Shown: positions 25,222 to 35,001, counted from the first letter of the stretch. The stretch: DNA of 64,000 nucleotides from Confluentibacter lentus (GCF_002806995.1 NZ_NIHE01000010.1:62001-126000); one strand, 5' to 3'. Notes: generated by a model not told the origin, from the letters alone. A program made the numbers and translations.

Positions 25222-27210
25222 TTATTTTAAAAAATCTAAACAATTTTGTTTTAAGTCTTCCTTGATTTTAGATTTTAAAAAGGGGTAGGTCATCATATAT
25301 AACGGCAATCCTAAGATTAATAAAATCACATGTGGAACTTTTATTTTTTTGTCGGTATGTCTATAAAATTGCCATAAGTTCAATGTGGATTTTAGATAAT
25401 ACACAACAAATAATACCAGCGAAATGATACTTATTTGTATTGAGAAAGCAGCTAGTGAGGGTAGCTTGTTGTTTCTAAAAACAAAAAACAATACCAATAA
25501 AATAACGCCTATGCTATAAAGAACAATCGAGAATTTAGAATGGTCGTTAAAATCTTTGACTATGTTTTGTGACCTAGCAAAATCAGCATTGAATTTAATT
25601 TTATCGTTTAAGCCTTCAGTTTTTTGACCTCTTTGATTCAGTAAATTGATAGCTTCAAACCGAATACTTTCATGATATCCCAACGACTCATAATTATTGA
25701 TGGCATTTATTAGTTCGTCGTTTTTGAATTTATATAAAAATTTATAATCAATAGTATCCTTTTCCTTGATATTGAACATTTTCTTGATAGGTTCAATAAT
25801 ATGATCCATTTCAAACAAGCCTCTATCTTCGGTAGCTCTTTTTGTGAAATAGATACCTAGAGGCAGCATAATTAATGTGGAAACCCAAGGTGCAATAATG
25901 GGATTTAAACCACCACTTTTAGCACTGTTTGTAGCAAAAATGCCAATAAAATGATAGGTTAAAAAAAGGAGGATAGCAACAATCATTGGCAGTCCAATAC
26001 CTCCTTTACGAATTAAAGCTCCAAGCGGCGCTCCTACGAAAAACAATATAATACATGCAAACCCCAAAACTAATTTTTCATGCAATGAAATGATGTGCCT
26101 GTTATAAATAATGGTATCTGTTTTTGTATTCGCTTTTTTTATTTCAATAAATTGTCGGTCACTATCCAAAGTGCTAACGGATGTTCTTACGAATTGAATT
26201 TTTTTATTTGTTGTGAATAAATCCAGAATGTTTCCAGTATATATGGAATCAGATTTAACCATTGTACTGTCTTTTAATTGCATTCTTTTTGTAATGGCAG
26301 CAGCATTTTTATCAATATTGCTACGTAAGTAAAGGGATTTGGAAAATACCTGCTGTTCTTCTTCATGCTTGTTGGTAAGTGAATCTAGCGTATAGTCTAG
26401 ACCACTAATATTTAGCATATTGTATTTATCGCTCAATGTTTTATCATCAATATTTACATTATTCATTTGCGATAAATCGATGTTTATCGTATAGATTTTA
26501 AACGAGCCTTTTGCAAACGGTTTTTTTTCTCTTTCCACAATGTCTTTGGGCTGTAAGTCGTTGTAATAATTACCATCTTTAAGAACAAGTTTTAATACAT
26601 TTGATTCTTCATTGCTTACAAGCTCACCTGTTTTGGATTTTATGGTTTCGGCATTTCTTCTACCTGCGGCATCTTTTATATGGATGGTAACATTTTCTAA
26701 GTATTGACCATTATCACCACTCTTATCCTCAACTTTGATATTGTAGTTCCCAATAGGGTTAAATTGTCCTTCAGCAATCGCCATTGCAGGCTGTAACTTT
26801 GCAATATTTGTACGAAGATTGAAAGAGTTATATTCTGCCCAAGGAATCACATTGTTTGCAAATATAAAAGTTGTAATCCCAAGAATGACTATGAAAACAC
26901 TTAGCCCAGACATGGCACGTTGGAGAGAAATTCCTGTGGATTTCATAGCGGCAAACTCATAGTTCTCTGCAAAACTTCCAAAAACCATGATGGATGCCAG
27001 CAATATGGTAAGTGGTAATACCAACGGAATGAGTTTTGGTAAAAAATAAAACAAGAATTTAAAAATTACCCAAATATCTAAATCTTTCCCGGCTAATTCC
27101 CTTATATATAACCAAATGGTTTGTAGTGCAAAAATGAGTATGAGAATGGAAAACACACTAATAAAAGTCTTAAGATACGTTGTTAGTATGTAGCGGTCTA
27201 ATATTTTCAC
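25222..27210 (-). CDS. LptF/LptG-family LPS export permease
   Basis: The 662-aa protein has the LptF/G layout. Three N-terminal membrane helices (about 15-120; the family's MVFGSFAENYEFAAMKSTGIS is at 70-90) are followed by a long periplasmic domain (about 125-370) and three more helices (about 375-470). A further C-terminal part of about 190 residues adds about three more hydrophobic segments and is longer than the enterobacterial proteins. It forms the membrane part of the ABC system that pulls LPS to the outer membrane. It lies 11 bp downstream of lolA, in a conserved cell-envelope gene group. Confidence 0.87.
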   Translation of the reverse strand: MKILDRYILTTYLKTFISVFSILILIFALQTIWLYIRELAGKDLDIWVIFKFLFYFLPKLIPLVLPLTILLASIMVFGSFAENYEFAAMKSTGISLQRAMSGLSVFIVILGITTFIFANNVIPWAEYNSFNLRTNIAKLQPAMAIAEGQFNPIGNYNIKVEDKSGDNGQYLENVTIHIKDAAGRRNAETIKSKTGELVSNEESNVLKLVLKDGNYYNDLQPKDIVEREKKPFAKGSFKIYTINIDLSQMNNVNIDDKTLSDKYNMLNISGLDYTLDSLTNKHEEEQQVFSKSLYLRSNIDKNAAAITKRMQLKDSTMVKSDSIYTGNILDLFTTNKKIQFVRTSVSTLDSDRQFIEIKKANTKTDTIIYNRHIISLHEKLVLGFACIILFFVGAPLGALIRKGGIGLPMIVAILLFLTYHFIGIFATNSAKSGGLNPIIAPWVSTLIMLPLGIYFTKRATEDRGLFEMDHIIEPIKKMFNIKEKDTIDYKFLYKFKNDELINAINNYESLGYHESIRFEAINLLNQRGQKTEGLNDKIKFNADFARSQNIVKDFNDHSKFSIVLYSIGVILLVLFFVFRNNKLPSLAAFSIQISIISLVLFVVYYLKSTLNLWQFYRHTDKKIKVPHVILLILGLPLYMMTYPFLKSKIKEDLKQNCLDFLK

Positions 27211-27221
27211 AGGTAATTTAC

Positions 27222-27863
27222 CTAATCTAGTTTGTTGATGTAGTAGTCTTTATACTTGTTGGCATCAAAGTTAAATAAGGTTTTTGATAAAGGCTCATTT
27301 GTTTTAAAAGAATTAACGGTAAGTGTTGTTTTAGTACCATTTTTCCCTATTTGAATAAGCGTGTAAATATGTTTTGTTTGTGCATCAACTCCTAAAAGGA
27401 TATAATTTATCTCTGAATTGGAATCAATAGGGGTGAGCTTTACATACTGAATTTTTCTGCCTTGTACATTTTGTTCTATATCTAAAGCATAGGTGTAACC
27501 ATCTTCATAAAATGATAGCATTTTACTTGGGGTTATATTGTCTTCTGAATCTTCGCTTTGTGAAGAAATAGTAACCTCTTCATCTTCTGGGCTGATGCTA
27601 TACAATTGTTTGCCATCGAAAAGACGGGTAGTGCCAAGAATGTTCAGTTTGTATTTGTTTCCTTGTAAGACCACATCGCCACGAGTTTCTTGTTTTATTT
27701 TTTCCTTTGTATTTTCTAAGACATATTTAAAATCGATGGATATATTGTTGTAGCTTTTTACTTTTTGAGATACTTCGTTTAAAAGCGACTTGCCTTTATT
27801 TTGTGAAAAACTATTAAGGGCTAGTGTTAAAAATAATAAGGTTATGGTGTTTCTAATATTCAT
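27222..27863 (-). CDS. lolA: LolA-like outer-membrane lipoprotein carrier
   Basis: The 213-aa protein has a signal peptide (1-20, TLALNSFSQ) and a LolA-type half-barrel: SFSQNKGKSLLNEVSQKVKSYNNISIDFKYVLEN, later GDVVLQGNKYKLNILGTTRLFDGKQLYSI and KMLSFYEDGYTYALD. LolA ferries lipoproteins across the periplasm. It starts 8 bp after ftsK and ends 11 bp before lptF/G, so envelope transport genes are grouped. Family members in Bacteroidota are divergent, so the name rests on pattern and position. Confidence 0.82.
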   Translation of the reverse strand: MNIRNTITLLFLTLALNSFSQNKGKSLLNEVSQKVKSYNNISIDFKYVLENTKEKIKQETRGDVVLQGNKYKLNILGTTRLFDGKQLYSISPEDEEVTISSQSEDSEDNITPSKMLSFYEDGYTYALDIEQNVQGRKIQYVKLTPIDSNSEINYILLGVDAQTKHIYTLIQIGKNGTKTTLTVNSFKTNEPLSKTLFNFDANKYKDYYINKLD

Positions 27864-27871
27864 TTTTTTAA

Positions 27872-30277
27872 TTATAAAATTTCATTTTCTAAAAACTTAT
27901 CTAAAGATGTCAAATCTGTTATTAAAACCTGTCTGGCTTTACTGCCTTCAAACGGCCCAACAATACCAGCGGCTTCTAATTGGTCAATCAATCGTCCGGC
28001 GCGGTTGTAGCCTAATTTTAATTTACGCTGAAGCAAAGAAGCAGATCCTTGTTGCGCCTGCACAATAACAATAGCTGCATCTCTAAAAAGTTTATCTCTT
28101 TCGGAGATGTCTATATCAATACTCATGCCACTTTCCTCACCAACATACTCTGGTAGGGCATAGGCCTCTGGATATGCTTTTTGCGACCCTATAAAGTCTG
28201 TTAATCGCTCAACTTCAGGCGTGTCAATAAAAGCACATTGTACCCTGGTAACATCATTTCCTTGTGTGAACAACATGTCGCCGCGACCAATAAGTTGGTC
28301 GGCACCAGAACTATCCAAAATAGTTCTTGAATCTATTTTAGAGGTTACCCTGAATGCAATCCTGGCAGGGAAATTCGCTTTAATGATTCCTGTAATCACG
28401 TTTACGGATGGTCTTTGCGTAGCAATGATTAAATGAATGCCAATGGCACGCGCTAATTGAGCCAATCGAGCAATGGGTGTTTCTACTTCTTTGCCTGCCG
28501 TCATGATTAAATCGGCAAACTCATCCACCACCAAAACAATGTATGGTAAAAATTGATGGCCTTCATTCGGATTCAATTTTCTGGCCTTAAATTTTACATT
28601 GTATTCCGCAATATTTCTACAAAGGGCGTTTTTAAGCAATTCATAACGGTTATCCATTTCAATACATAAAGAGTTTAATGTATTGATAACCTTCGTATTA
28701 TCTGTAATGATAGCATCTTCGCTATCTGGTAATTTTGCTAAATAATGACGTTCAATTTTGTTAAAAAGTGTGAGCTCCACTTTTTTCGGGTCTACCAAAA
28801 CAAACTTTACTTCAGCAGGATGTTTTTTATAAAGTAGCGATGTTAAAACGGCGTTTAATCCAACCGACTTTCCTTGTCCTGTAGCACCTGCCATCAATAA
28901 ATGCGGCATTTTTGCTAAATCGACCACCAAGGTTTCGTTGCTGATGGTTTTTCCTAAGGCAATAGGCAATTGCATATCAGAACTTTGGAATTTTTTAGAG
29001 GCTATTACCGAGCGCATAGAAACAACTGTGGCGTTTTTATTAGGCACTTCTATACCAATGGTTCCTTTACCGGGAATGGGTGCGATTATGCGAATACCAA
29101 GCGCGGAAAGCGAAAGGGCTATATCGTCTTCTAAATTTTTGATTTTTGAAATGCGAATTCCAGCATCTGGAACGATTTCATAAAGGGTTACAGTTGGACC
29201 AATAGTGGCTTTTATACTCGCAATACCAATGCTGTAATTTTTAAGTGTATCTACAATTTTATTTTTATTGTCCTCTAGCTCTTCTTGGTTGATGGTAATG
29301 CTTTCAGAATCGTATTTTGTTAATAAGTCTAAAGGGGGAAATTGATAATTACCAAGTTCTAAGGTTGGGTCAAACTGACCGAAGTCTTCTACCAATTTGT
29401 TGGCAAGATTATCAGTTTCAGAAAGTTCTTCTTTGACTTTAACCACTTTCATCTCTATTGGTTCCAGTTCCTCTAATTCAATATCATCTTCATCAGCAAC
29501 GACATTGACTTTTAATGCAGAAGCATTGTCCTTTATAATGATTTTTTCTTTAGGAATCTTTTCAACTTCCACAGGTAAATCAAAGGCGGATTTAATATCT
29601 TCAGCTTCCACAGAGAGGTTATTGTCAAAAGCAATGGAAAACTCATCGTCCCCGTCTTTAGAAAATTCATCTTTAATGTCTTTTTTCGCAAATGAAAAGA
29701 GTTTGGCAAAACTTTCAAAAGTTAGTTTAAAACGAATCGCCAAATAGGTTATTAAACAAAATAGGAGTAGGAGTATGGTGCCTATGATGCCTATATAATC
29801 TTGTAGATATGAATTCAACTCAAAGCCTATAGCGCCCCCAAGATTGTCATTTAAACTGACAAAAAATCCAAAAAAAGTTGATAGCCAAATAATAACTATA
29901 AGTCCCCAAAACCAATGCTTTCTGAGTTTGGCTTTATCAATGTCCATCAACACATAAATACCAGACAGAAAAATAAGTACTGAGAATATGAATGAAGAAA
30001 TGCCAAATCCGCGATGTATAAAAAAGTCACTTAACCATGCACCACTTTTGCTTAGCCAATTTTTGGATACGGTTTCTCGAGATGCAAAATTTGATAAGCT
30101 ACTTTGATCTGCTTCCCCGGTAAAAAAGAAGGACACAAAAGCTATAAATAGTAGAATGCCAAAAATGGCTAAAAAGCTCCCTAACACCAATTTTTGTTGG
30201 TTAGATAGCTTAAAGCTTGGCATTTTAAAAGGTTTTTTTGGTTCTTTTTTAGTTTCGGTTTTTTTCTTCGCCATCAA
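27872..30277 (-). CDS. ftsK: FtsK/SpoIIIE DNA translocase
   Basis: The 801-aa protein has four or five N-terminal membrane helices (about 25-185), an acidic linker (about 200-300), the alpha/beta motor (about 310-710) and a C-terminal winged-helix gamma domain (about 735-800, LLQRKLKLGYNRAGRLIDQLEAAGI). Walker A is GATGQGKS near 463 and Walker B is VLVVDEFADL. FtsK pumps chromosomal DNA at the division septum. It is shorter than E. coli FtsK because the linker is short, as normal in this phylum. It is followed at 8 bp by lolA. Confidence 0.93.
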   Translation of the reverse strand: MMAKKKTETKKEPKKPFKMPSFKLSNQQKLVLGSFLAIFGILLFIAFVSFFFTGEADQSSLSNFASRETVSKNWLSKSGAWLSDFFIHRGFGISSFIFSVLIFLSGIYVLMDIDKAKLRKHWFWGLIVIIWLSTFFGFFVSLNDNLGGAIGFELNSYLQDYIGIIGTILLLLFCLITYLAIRFKLTFESFAKLFSFAKKDIKDEFSKDGDDEFSIAFDNNLSVEAEDIKSAFDLPVEVEKIPKEKIIIKDNASALKVNVVADEDDIELEELEPIEMKVVKVKEELSETDNLANKLVEDFGQFDPTLELGNYQFPPLDLLTKYDSESITINQEELEDNKNKIVDTLKNYSIGIASIKATIGPTVTLYEIVPDAGIRISKIKNLEDDIALSLSALGIRIIAPIPGKGTIGIEVPNKNATVVSMRSVIASKKFQSSDMQLPIALGKTISNETLVVDLAKMPHLLMAGATGQGKSVGLNAVLTSLLYKKHPAEVKFVLVDPKKVELTLFNKIERHYLAKLPDSEDAIITDNTKVINTLNSLCIEMDNRYELLKNALCRNIAEYNVKFKARKLNPNEGHQFLPYIVLVVDEFADLIMTAGKEVETPIARLAQLARAIGIHLIIATQRPSVNVITGIIKANFPARIAFRVTSKIDSRTILDSSGADQLIGRGDMLFTQGNDVTRVQCAFIDTPEVERLTDFIGSQKAYPEAYALPEYVGEESGMSIDIDISERDKLFRDAAIVIVQAQQGSASLLQRKLKLGYNRAGRLIDQLEAAGIVGPFEGSKARQVLITDLTSLDKFLENEIL

Positions 30278-30338
30278 TGCGCTGTTAGTTTAAACAAAAA
30301 TACAAATTACTAACGTTTATCCTAAAGGTAATAGTATT

Positions 30339-30707
30339 TTAAAAAATTTTAGGAATGTATATTATAAAACCAACTGCAATGGCAAAAATAGACGCTATAA
30401 ATACCGCTCCAGCAGCAATGTCTTTTATGATTCCTATTTTTTTATGATGTTCCGGATGTATAAAATTCGCCAATTCTTCAATAGCTGTATTAACGCCTTC
30501 AATGCTAATAACCAAACCAATAGCCAAAAACTGAATAAGCCATTCTGTTGTTGATATTTGATAAAAAAATCCAGCAACAGTTATGATGATTCCAATTCCA
30601 AACTGTACTTTGATACTCGGTTCAGTTTTTAAAAGAAACAAAGCACCTTTAAAAGCATACCCAACACTTTTTATTCTACTAGCTAAGAAAGATTCTTTTT
30701 TATTCAT
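30339..30707 (-). CDS. dgkA: Diacylglycerol kinase family protein (DgkA type)
   Basis: The 122-aa protein has three hydrophobic segments (about 38-52, 58-75, 98-118) and the conserved active-site block EGVNTAIEELANFIHPEHHKKIGIIKDIAAGAV. This is the small integral-membrane DgkA family, which phosphorylates diacylglycerol or undecaprenol and recycles lipid intermediates. Its start overlaps the end of tpx by 8 bp, so translation is probably coupled. ftsK follows after about 60 bp. Confidence 0.88.
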   Translation of the reverse strand: MNKKESFLASRIKSVGYAFKGALFLLKTEPSIKVQFGIGIIITVAGFFYQISTTEWLIQFLAIGLVISIEGVNTAIEELANFIHPEHHKKIGIIKDIAAGAVFIASIFAIAVGFIIYIPKIF

Positions 30708-31206
30708 TAACCAAAGCTTTTAGGGCTGCTTCATAATTTGGTTCCTGACCAATTTCTGGAACTTGTTCCGTATAGATAATAGTCCCATTTTTATCAATGA
30801 TGATAATACATCTGGAAAGTAATGCGTCAAAACTACCAGTTGTTATAAGTAAACCATAGTTTTTACCAAAAGCCGCTGTTTTAAAGTCAGAAAGCATCAC
30901 CACATTATCAATCCCTTCGGCAGCACAAAATTCCTTTTGTGCAAAAGGTAAATCCCTAGAAATGCAAAGCACTTTTGCATTATTTAAAGATGCCGCCGTT
31001 TTATTAAATGCTCTAACTGATGATGAGCAAATCCTTGTATTGACACTTGGAAAAATATTTAAAATAAGATGACTTCCTTTAAAGTCCTTTAATGTTTTTG
31101 TAGATAAATCAAGTGCTACTAATTCAAAATCAAGTGCTTTAGAACCAACAGATGGTAAATTTCCAGATGTTTCAATTTGATTTCCGCCTAATGTTATGAT
31201 TGCCAT
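30700..31206 (-). CDS. tpx: Thiol peroxidase (atypical 2-Cys peroxiredoxin)
   Basis: I chose the ATG at 31206 (MAIITLGGNQIETSGNLP), because homologues start there; an upstream ATG at 31233 adds nine unlikely residues. The 168-aa protein has the peroxidatic Cys in FPSVNTRICSSSVR and the resolving Cys in KEFCAAEG, and the end GQEPNYEAALKAL. Tpx reduces hydroperoxides with thioredoxin. It overlaps dgkA by 8 bp and heads the run to ftsK. A thioredoxin-like protein is encoded about 1.1 kb away in a separate operon. Confidence 0.9.
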   Translation of the reverse strand: MAIITLGGNQIETSGNLPSVGSKALDFELVALDLSTKTLKDFKGSHLILNIFPSVNTRICSSSVRAFNKTAASLNNAKVLCISRDLPFAQKEFCAAEGIDNVVMLSDFKTAAFGKNYGLLITTGSFDALLSRCIIIIDKNGTIIYTEQVPEIGQEPNYEAALKALVNE

Positions 31207-31450
31207 ATAAAGATGTTTATTTTTTAGGCTCAAAAATAGGCATTACTAGATAATTAATTGAAATGTTTCAAAATAATATTCATAAACTGAAAACTCGGAT
31301 TAAGCCTTATGTTTGTTGGCATTATTATAATAATTAGCTTTTTTGTTATATTAATAAAATGTTAATAAGCAAAAAGTTTTAAAACCGCTGTTTCATAATT
31401 TTCGTTAGTGTGGTATAATCTAAAAAATGTTTAATTAAAACTTAAAAATC

Positions 31451-32029
31451 ATGAAAACATTAAATTTATTAAAAAACGGTTTATTTACATTGGTATTAAT
31501 TACTTCTACTGCTGTTTTTGCACAAGGGCAAATGGCAAAAGAAGACACTAAAATGGTTGGAGGTGCTGCAATGTATCCTACAAAGAATATTGTCGAAAAT
31601 GCTGTTAACTCAAAAGATCACACAACTCTAGTTGCTGCTGTTAAAGCTGCAGATTTAGTTGAAGTACTTGTAGGCGAAGGCCCATTTACGGTATTTGCCC
31701 CAACCAATGATGCTTTTGCTAAATTGCCTAAAGGCACCGTTGAAAACTTATTAAAACCAGAAAACAAAGCAATGTTACAAACTGTATTAAAGTACCATGT
31801 TGTTGCTGGTAAATGGAATGCAAAAGATATTTTTAAAATGATTAAAGACGGAAACGGAAAAACCTCAATAAAAACCGTAAGTGGCGGCACATTAACAGCT
31901 TGGTTAAAAGGAAAAGATGTATATGTTACAGACGAGAATGGAAATTCTGCTAAAGTGACTATCGCAGATGTTAACCAATCTAATGGTGTTATCCATGTGG
32001 TTGATACCGTACTTTTACCAAAATCTTAA
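31451..32029 (+). CDS. Secreted fasciclin (FAS1) domain protein
   Basis: The 192-aa protein has a signal peptide (1-25, VFAQ) and one FAS1 domain (about 48-190). Motifs are TLVAAVKAADLVEVLVGEGPFTVFAPTNDAFAKLP, LKYHVVAGKW and the final SNGVIHVVDTVLLPK. FAS1 proteins are extracellular or periplasmic adhesion-type proteins; bacterial functions vary. It stands alone on the plus strand, with a 217-bp upstream spacer and a bidirectional terminator after it. Confidence 0.88.
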   Translation: MKTLNLLKNGLFTLVLITSTAVFAQGQMAKEDTKMVGGAAMYPTKNIVENAVNSKDHTTLVAAVKAADLVEVLVGEGPFTVFAPTNDAFAKLPKGTVENLLKPENKAMLQTVLKYHVVAGKWNAKDIFKMIKDGNGKTSIKTVSGGTLTAWLKGKDVYVTDENGNSAKVTIADVNQSNGVIHVVDTVLLPKS

Positions 32030-32054
32030 GAAGAAACATTTAGAATTAGTCAAT

Positions 32055-32092
32055 AAAAAAGCCATTTCAATAATTTATGAAATGGCTTTTTT
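32055..32092. terminator. Bidirectional terminator between fasciclin gene and DUF6952 gene
   Basis: AAAAAAGCCATTTCA (32055-32069) and TGAAATGGCTTTTTT (32078-32092) are perfect complements with an 8-nt loop. A-run and T-run flank both sides, so it can end transcription from either convergent gene. Confidence 0.9.
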
Positions 32093-32112
32093 GATTATCA
32101 AATTTTAGTTTT

Positions 32113-32370
32113 CTATTTATCAATAGAACCTAAAACTCGTTGCATAAAAACATTTAAAGCTTCTTTTTTGGGCGTGCCTTCTTTTATCATTTTATGCACT
32201 TCAATGGCGCCGTACATGTTTGAAATTAGTTCGCCAATCACATCCAATTCTTCATCTTTCAACGAAGGAACTTCCGACAAAGCCTCTAGAGTTTCAATGG
32301 TTTCAACCACAAAATCCTCATCGTTATCCTCAATGAATTGAGTAAGATGTTTAATTACTGGTAACTTCAT
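32113..32370 (-). CDS. DUF6952-family small protein
   Basis: The 85-aa acidic helical protein (MKLPVIKHLTQFIEDNDEDF ... LISNMYGAIEVHKMIKEG) matches a small family I know beside thioredoxin and peroxiredoxin genes in Flavobacteria (DUF6952). It overlaps the thioredoxin gene by 20 bp, which suggests coupled translation. No function is known. It may assist the peroxide-removal pair; this is inference from context. Confidence 0.7.
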   Translation of the reverse strand: MKLPVIKHLTQFIEDNDEDFVVETIETLEALSEVPSLKDEELDVIGELISNMYGAIEVHKMIKEGTPKKEALNVFMQRVLGSIDK

Positions 32371-32662
32371 AGACTAAATCGGTTAAAACTTCAAATTTAT
32401 TGGTCTGAACTTGATTTACAAAGACACCGTTTTTAAAGGTTGCAAATGTTGGAAGATTGTCTACCGTTGCTAATTTTCTTGAATTCGGAAATTTTTCAGC
32501 ATCTGCAATCACGAACTTAGCATGTTCGGTTTCAGAAGCTAACTTTTTGAATTTAGGTTTCATAATTCGGCAGTTTCCACACCAAGTCGCACTATATTGA
32601 ACAATAACGATGTCGTTACTATTTATAATCTCTTGCAAGTTATCTTGTGATAATTCTTCCAT
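32351..32662 (-). CDS. Thioredoxin-family protein (CGNC)
   Basis: The 103-aa protein is a thioredoxin fold with the active site WCGNC at about 27-31 (SATWCGNCRIMKPKF) and the cis-Pro segment VDNLPTFATFKNGVF. It lacks a signal peptide and is cytoplasmic. CGNC differs from the usual CGPC and implies an altered redox potential. It lies 18 bp after a peroxiredoxin gene, so it probably reduces that enzyme. It overlaps the DUF6952 gene by 20 bp. Confidence 0.88.
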   Translation of the reverse strand: MEELSQDNLQEIINSNDIVIVQYSATWCGNCRIMKPKFKKLASETEHAKFVIADAEKFPNSRKLATVDNLPTFATFKNGVFVNQVQTNKFEVLTDLVYEVTSN

Positions 32663-32680
32663 TTTATTACTATTTATTTA

Positions 32681-33319
32681 TTAGTGGGAAGCTAAATAAC
32701 TAGCCACTCCACTTCTGTTAGCACTCATGGCATCTTTACCTTCTTCCCAGTTTGCTGGACAAACTTCACCATGTTTTTGATTGTGGGTTAAGGCATCAAT
32801 TAGGCGTAAATACTCATTTACATTTCTACCAAGAGGCATGTTGTTGATGCTTTCATGTTGTACCAGGCCATTTTCGTCGATTAAATATGTTGCTCTGTAA
32901 GTTACATTGTCGCCTTCCAATAAAACAGTGCCAGTTTCTTCATCATAGGTTTCTTTGGTGATATCCAAAATGCCTAAAATGCTTGATAGGTTTCTATTGC
33001 TGTCCGCAAGAATAGGGTAGGTAACGCCTTCAATACCACCATTATCCTTTGATGTATTCAACCAAGCGAAATGAACTTCTGGAGTATCACAAGAAGCACC
33101 GATAAGAATCGTATTTCTTTTTTCAAACTCACCAATGGCTGCTTGAAAAGCGTGTAATTCAGTCGGACACACAAAAGTAAAATCTTTTGGATACCAGAAT
33201 AAAAGTACTTTTTTGTTATTGTTAACAGCTTCTTCTAGAACGTTTACTTTAAAAGTATCGCCCATATCGTTCATGGCGTCAACGCTTAAATTTGGGAATT
33301 TTTTACCAACTAATGTCAT
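32681..33319 (-). CDS. Typical 2-Cys peroxiredoxin (AhpC/Prx1 type)
   Basis: The 212-aa protein has the peroxidatic Cys in DFTFVCPTELHAFQ and the resolving Cys in KHGEVCPANWEEG near the C-terminus, with RATYLIDENGLVQHESIN between. It is a cytoplasmic peroxidase for H2O2 and organic peroxides. It leads an operon with the CGNC thioredoxin and DUF6952 genes. A TAAGTTTG box (33351-33358, coding strand) is a plausible -7 promoter element. The long ATYLIDENG block and length fit AhpC-like enzymes; AhpF is not encoded here. Confidence 0.9.
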   Translation of the reverse strand: MTLVGKKFPNLSVDAMNDMGDTFKVNVLEEAVNNNKKVLLFWYPKDFTFVCPTELHAFQAAIGEFEKRNTILIGASCDTPEVHFAWLNTSKDNGGIEGVTYPILADSNRNLSSILGILDITKETYDEETGTVLLEGDNVTYRATYLIDENGLVQHESINNMPLGRNVNEYLRLIDALTHNQKHGEVCPANWEEGKDAMSANRSGVASYLASH

Positions 33320-33350
33320 AACGTATTTATGTTTTTAATATTATTTTGTG

Positions 33351-33358
33351 CAAACTTA
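33351..33358 (-). promoter_or_regulatory. -7 promoter box of the peroxiredoxin operon
   Basis: CAAACTTA reads TAAGTTTG on the coding strand (TAnnTTTG), 32 bp before the ATG at 33319. No clear TTTG box is at the ideal upstream distance. Confidence 0.45.
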
Positions 33359-33519
33359 ACCTAAGGATAGAGTATTTAAAATAAATAATAATTATATAAT
33401 CTTATAAGATGATAGATTTTGAATATGGATTCAAAAAAGACTTCTACAATATGATAAATAGATAAAATATAGTACTTAAAATTGCGGACTTAGGAATTAG
33501 AGACCTTTTTGATAACAAA

Positions 33520-35001
33520 TTACTTAGCTGAAAGCATTTTAATTTTTATTCTAAAAGCAGCAAATAATAATGTCATGAACGGACTCAACCAGTTAAAAAT
33601 AGCATAGCCAGCGTAATGCAAGGTGTCTACACCTAAAACACTGCTTTGATAAGCACCACAAGTATTCCATGGCACTAAAGCTGATGTTACAGTTCCACTG
33701 TCTTCTAAAGTTCTTGAAAGATTTTCTGGAGCTAGTCCTTTATCTTTAAATGCCTTGGCATACATTTTACCAGGTACTACAATGGATAAATATTGATCGC
33801 TAGCCGTGATATTTATTGCCAAACAGCTCGCTACCGTACTAGCAAACAAGCCAAAAGTCGTATGGAATAGTTTTAAAAGTGCTTTGCTAATAGTGGTCAA
33901 TGCTCCTATGGCATCCATAATGCCTCCAAAAACCATGGCGCATAATATCAACCAAATAGTTCCCATCATTTTGCTCATACCTCCAGATGTAAATAATCCT
34001 TTTAAAACGTCGTTATCGGTTGGAATGGATGTTTCAATAGTAATGGCATTCATCATGCCTTTATAACCAGTGGAAAAATCTAGAGCATTTCCGCCACCAA
34101 TAGCGATTATAATATTAGGTTGAAAAATAAGTGCAGCGATACCACCTAGTAGCGTACCGATTAAAAGCGCAATTAATGGAGGCGTTTTTTTTACAATTAA
34201 AAAAATAACCAATGCAGGTACAACAAACAACCAAGGACTCACATTAATGGATTTTTCAAGAGCTTCCAACAACGTATTTGTATCCGCAACACCTTTAGTT
34301 TGTAAATTAAGACCAATAATAATAAAAACAAACAATGTAATTATAATGGTTGGTGTTGTTGTATAAAGCATATATCGAATATGCGTAAACAAATCACTTC
34401 CAGCCATAGCGGGCGCTAAATTGGTAGTGTCGCTCATAGGTGAAATTTTATCCCCAAAATAAGAACCAGATAATACAGCACCAGCCGTCATTCCTAAAGG
34501 GATCCCTAAAGCTTCAGCAATGCCAATAAGTGCAATCCCAACCGTAGCAGAGGTGGTCCAGCTACTTCCTGTTGCAACAGAAATGATGGCACAAATGATG
34601 ACACAGGCAGCTAAAAATATAGTCGGGTTTAAAATCTGTAACCCGTAATAAATCATGGTTGGAATAATGCCACTAATAAGCCAAGTTCCTGCAAGTGCAC
34701 CCACCATGAGTAGGATAAGAAGCGCTCCTGTTGTGGATTTAATATTTTCGGCAACTTCTTCCATCATTTTAGGAAAGGTCACTTTATTAAAAAAGCCAAT
34801 AATGGCCGCCACAGCACCGCCAAGTAATAATATAAACTGATTGGAGCCACTCAAAGCGTCATTTCCAAAAATAAAAACATTGTAAGCCAACATGCCAACT
34901 AACACAAATACGGGAATCAATGCTTCCCAAATGTTTAATTGTTTGTTTTCAACAATATGTTCGTCTTGTGGCAGAGTTGGTTTGATGTTTTGGCTATCCA
35001 T
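33520..35001 (-). CDS. nhaC: Na+/H+ antiporter, NhaC family
   Basis: I prefer the ATG at 35001 (MDSQNIKPTLPQDEH); an upstream ATG at 35043 would add 14 hydrophobic residues with no family support. The roughly 493-aa protein has about 11 membrane helices. Family motifs include ATGSSWTTSATVGIALIG, AVLSGSYFGDKISPMSDTTNLAPA and SDQYLSIVVPGKMY. It exchanges Na+ for H+ at the inner membrane and fits a marine organism. It is monocistronic, with about 240 bp of non-coding sequence upstream. Confidence 0.87.
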   Translation of the reverse strand: MDSQNIKPTLPQDEHIVENKQLNIWEALIPVFVLVGMLAYNVFIFGNDALSGSNQFILLLGGAVAAIIGFFNKVTFPKMMEEVAENIKSTTGALLILLMVGALAGTWLISGIIPTMIYYGLQILNPTIFLAACVIICAIISVATGSSWTTSATVGIALIGIAEALGIPLGMTAGAVLSGSYFGDKISPMSDTTNLAPAMAGSDLFTHIRYMLYTTTPTIIITLFVFIIIGLNLQTKGVADTNTLLEALEKSINVSPWLFVVPALVIFLIVKKTPPLIALLIGTLLGGIAALIFQPNIIIAIGGGNALDFSTGYKGMMNAITIETSIPTDNDVLKGLFTSGGMSKMMGTIWLILCAMVFGGIMDAIGALTTISKALLKLFHTTFGLFASTVASCLAINITASDQYLSIVVPGKMYAKAFKDKGLAPENLSRTLEDSGTVTSALVPWNTCGAYQSSVLGVDTLHYAGYAIFNWLSPFMTLLFAAFRIKIKMLSAK

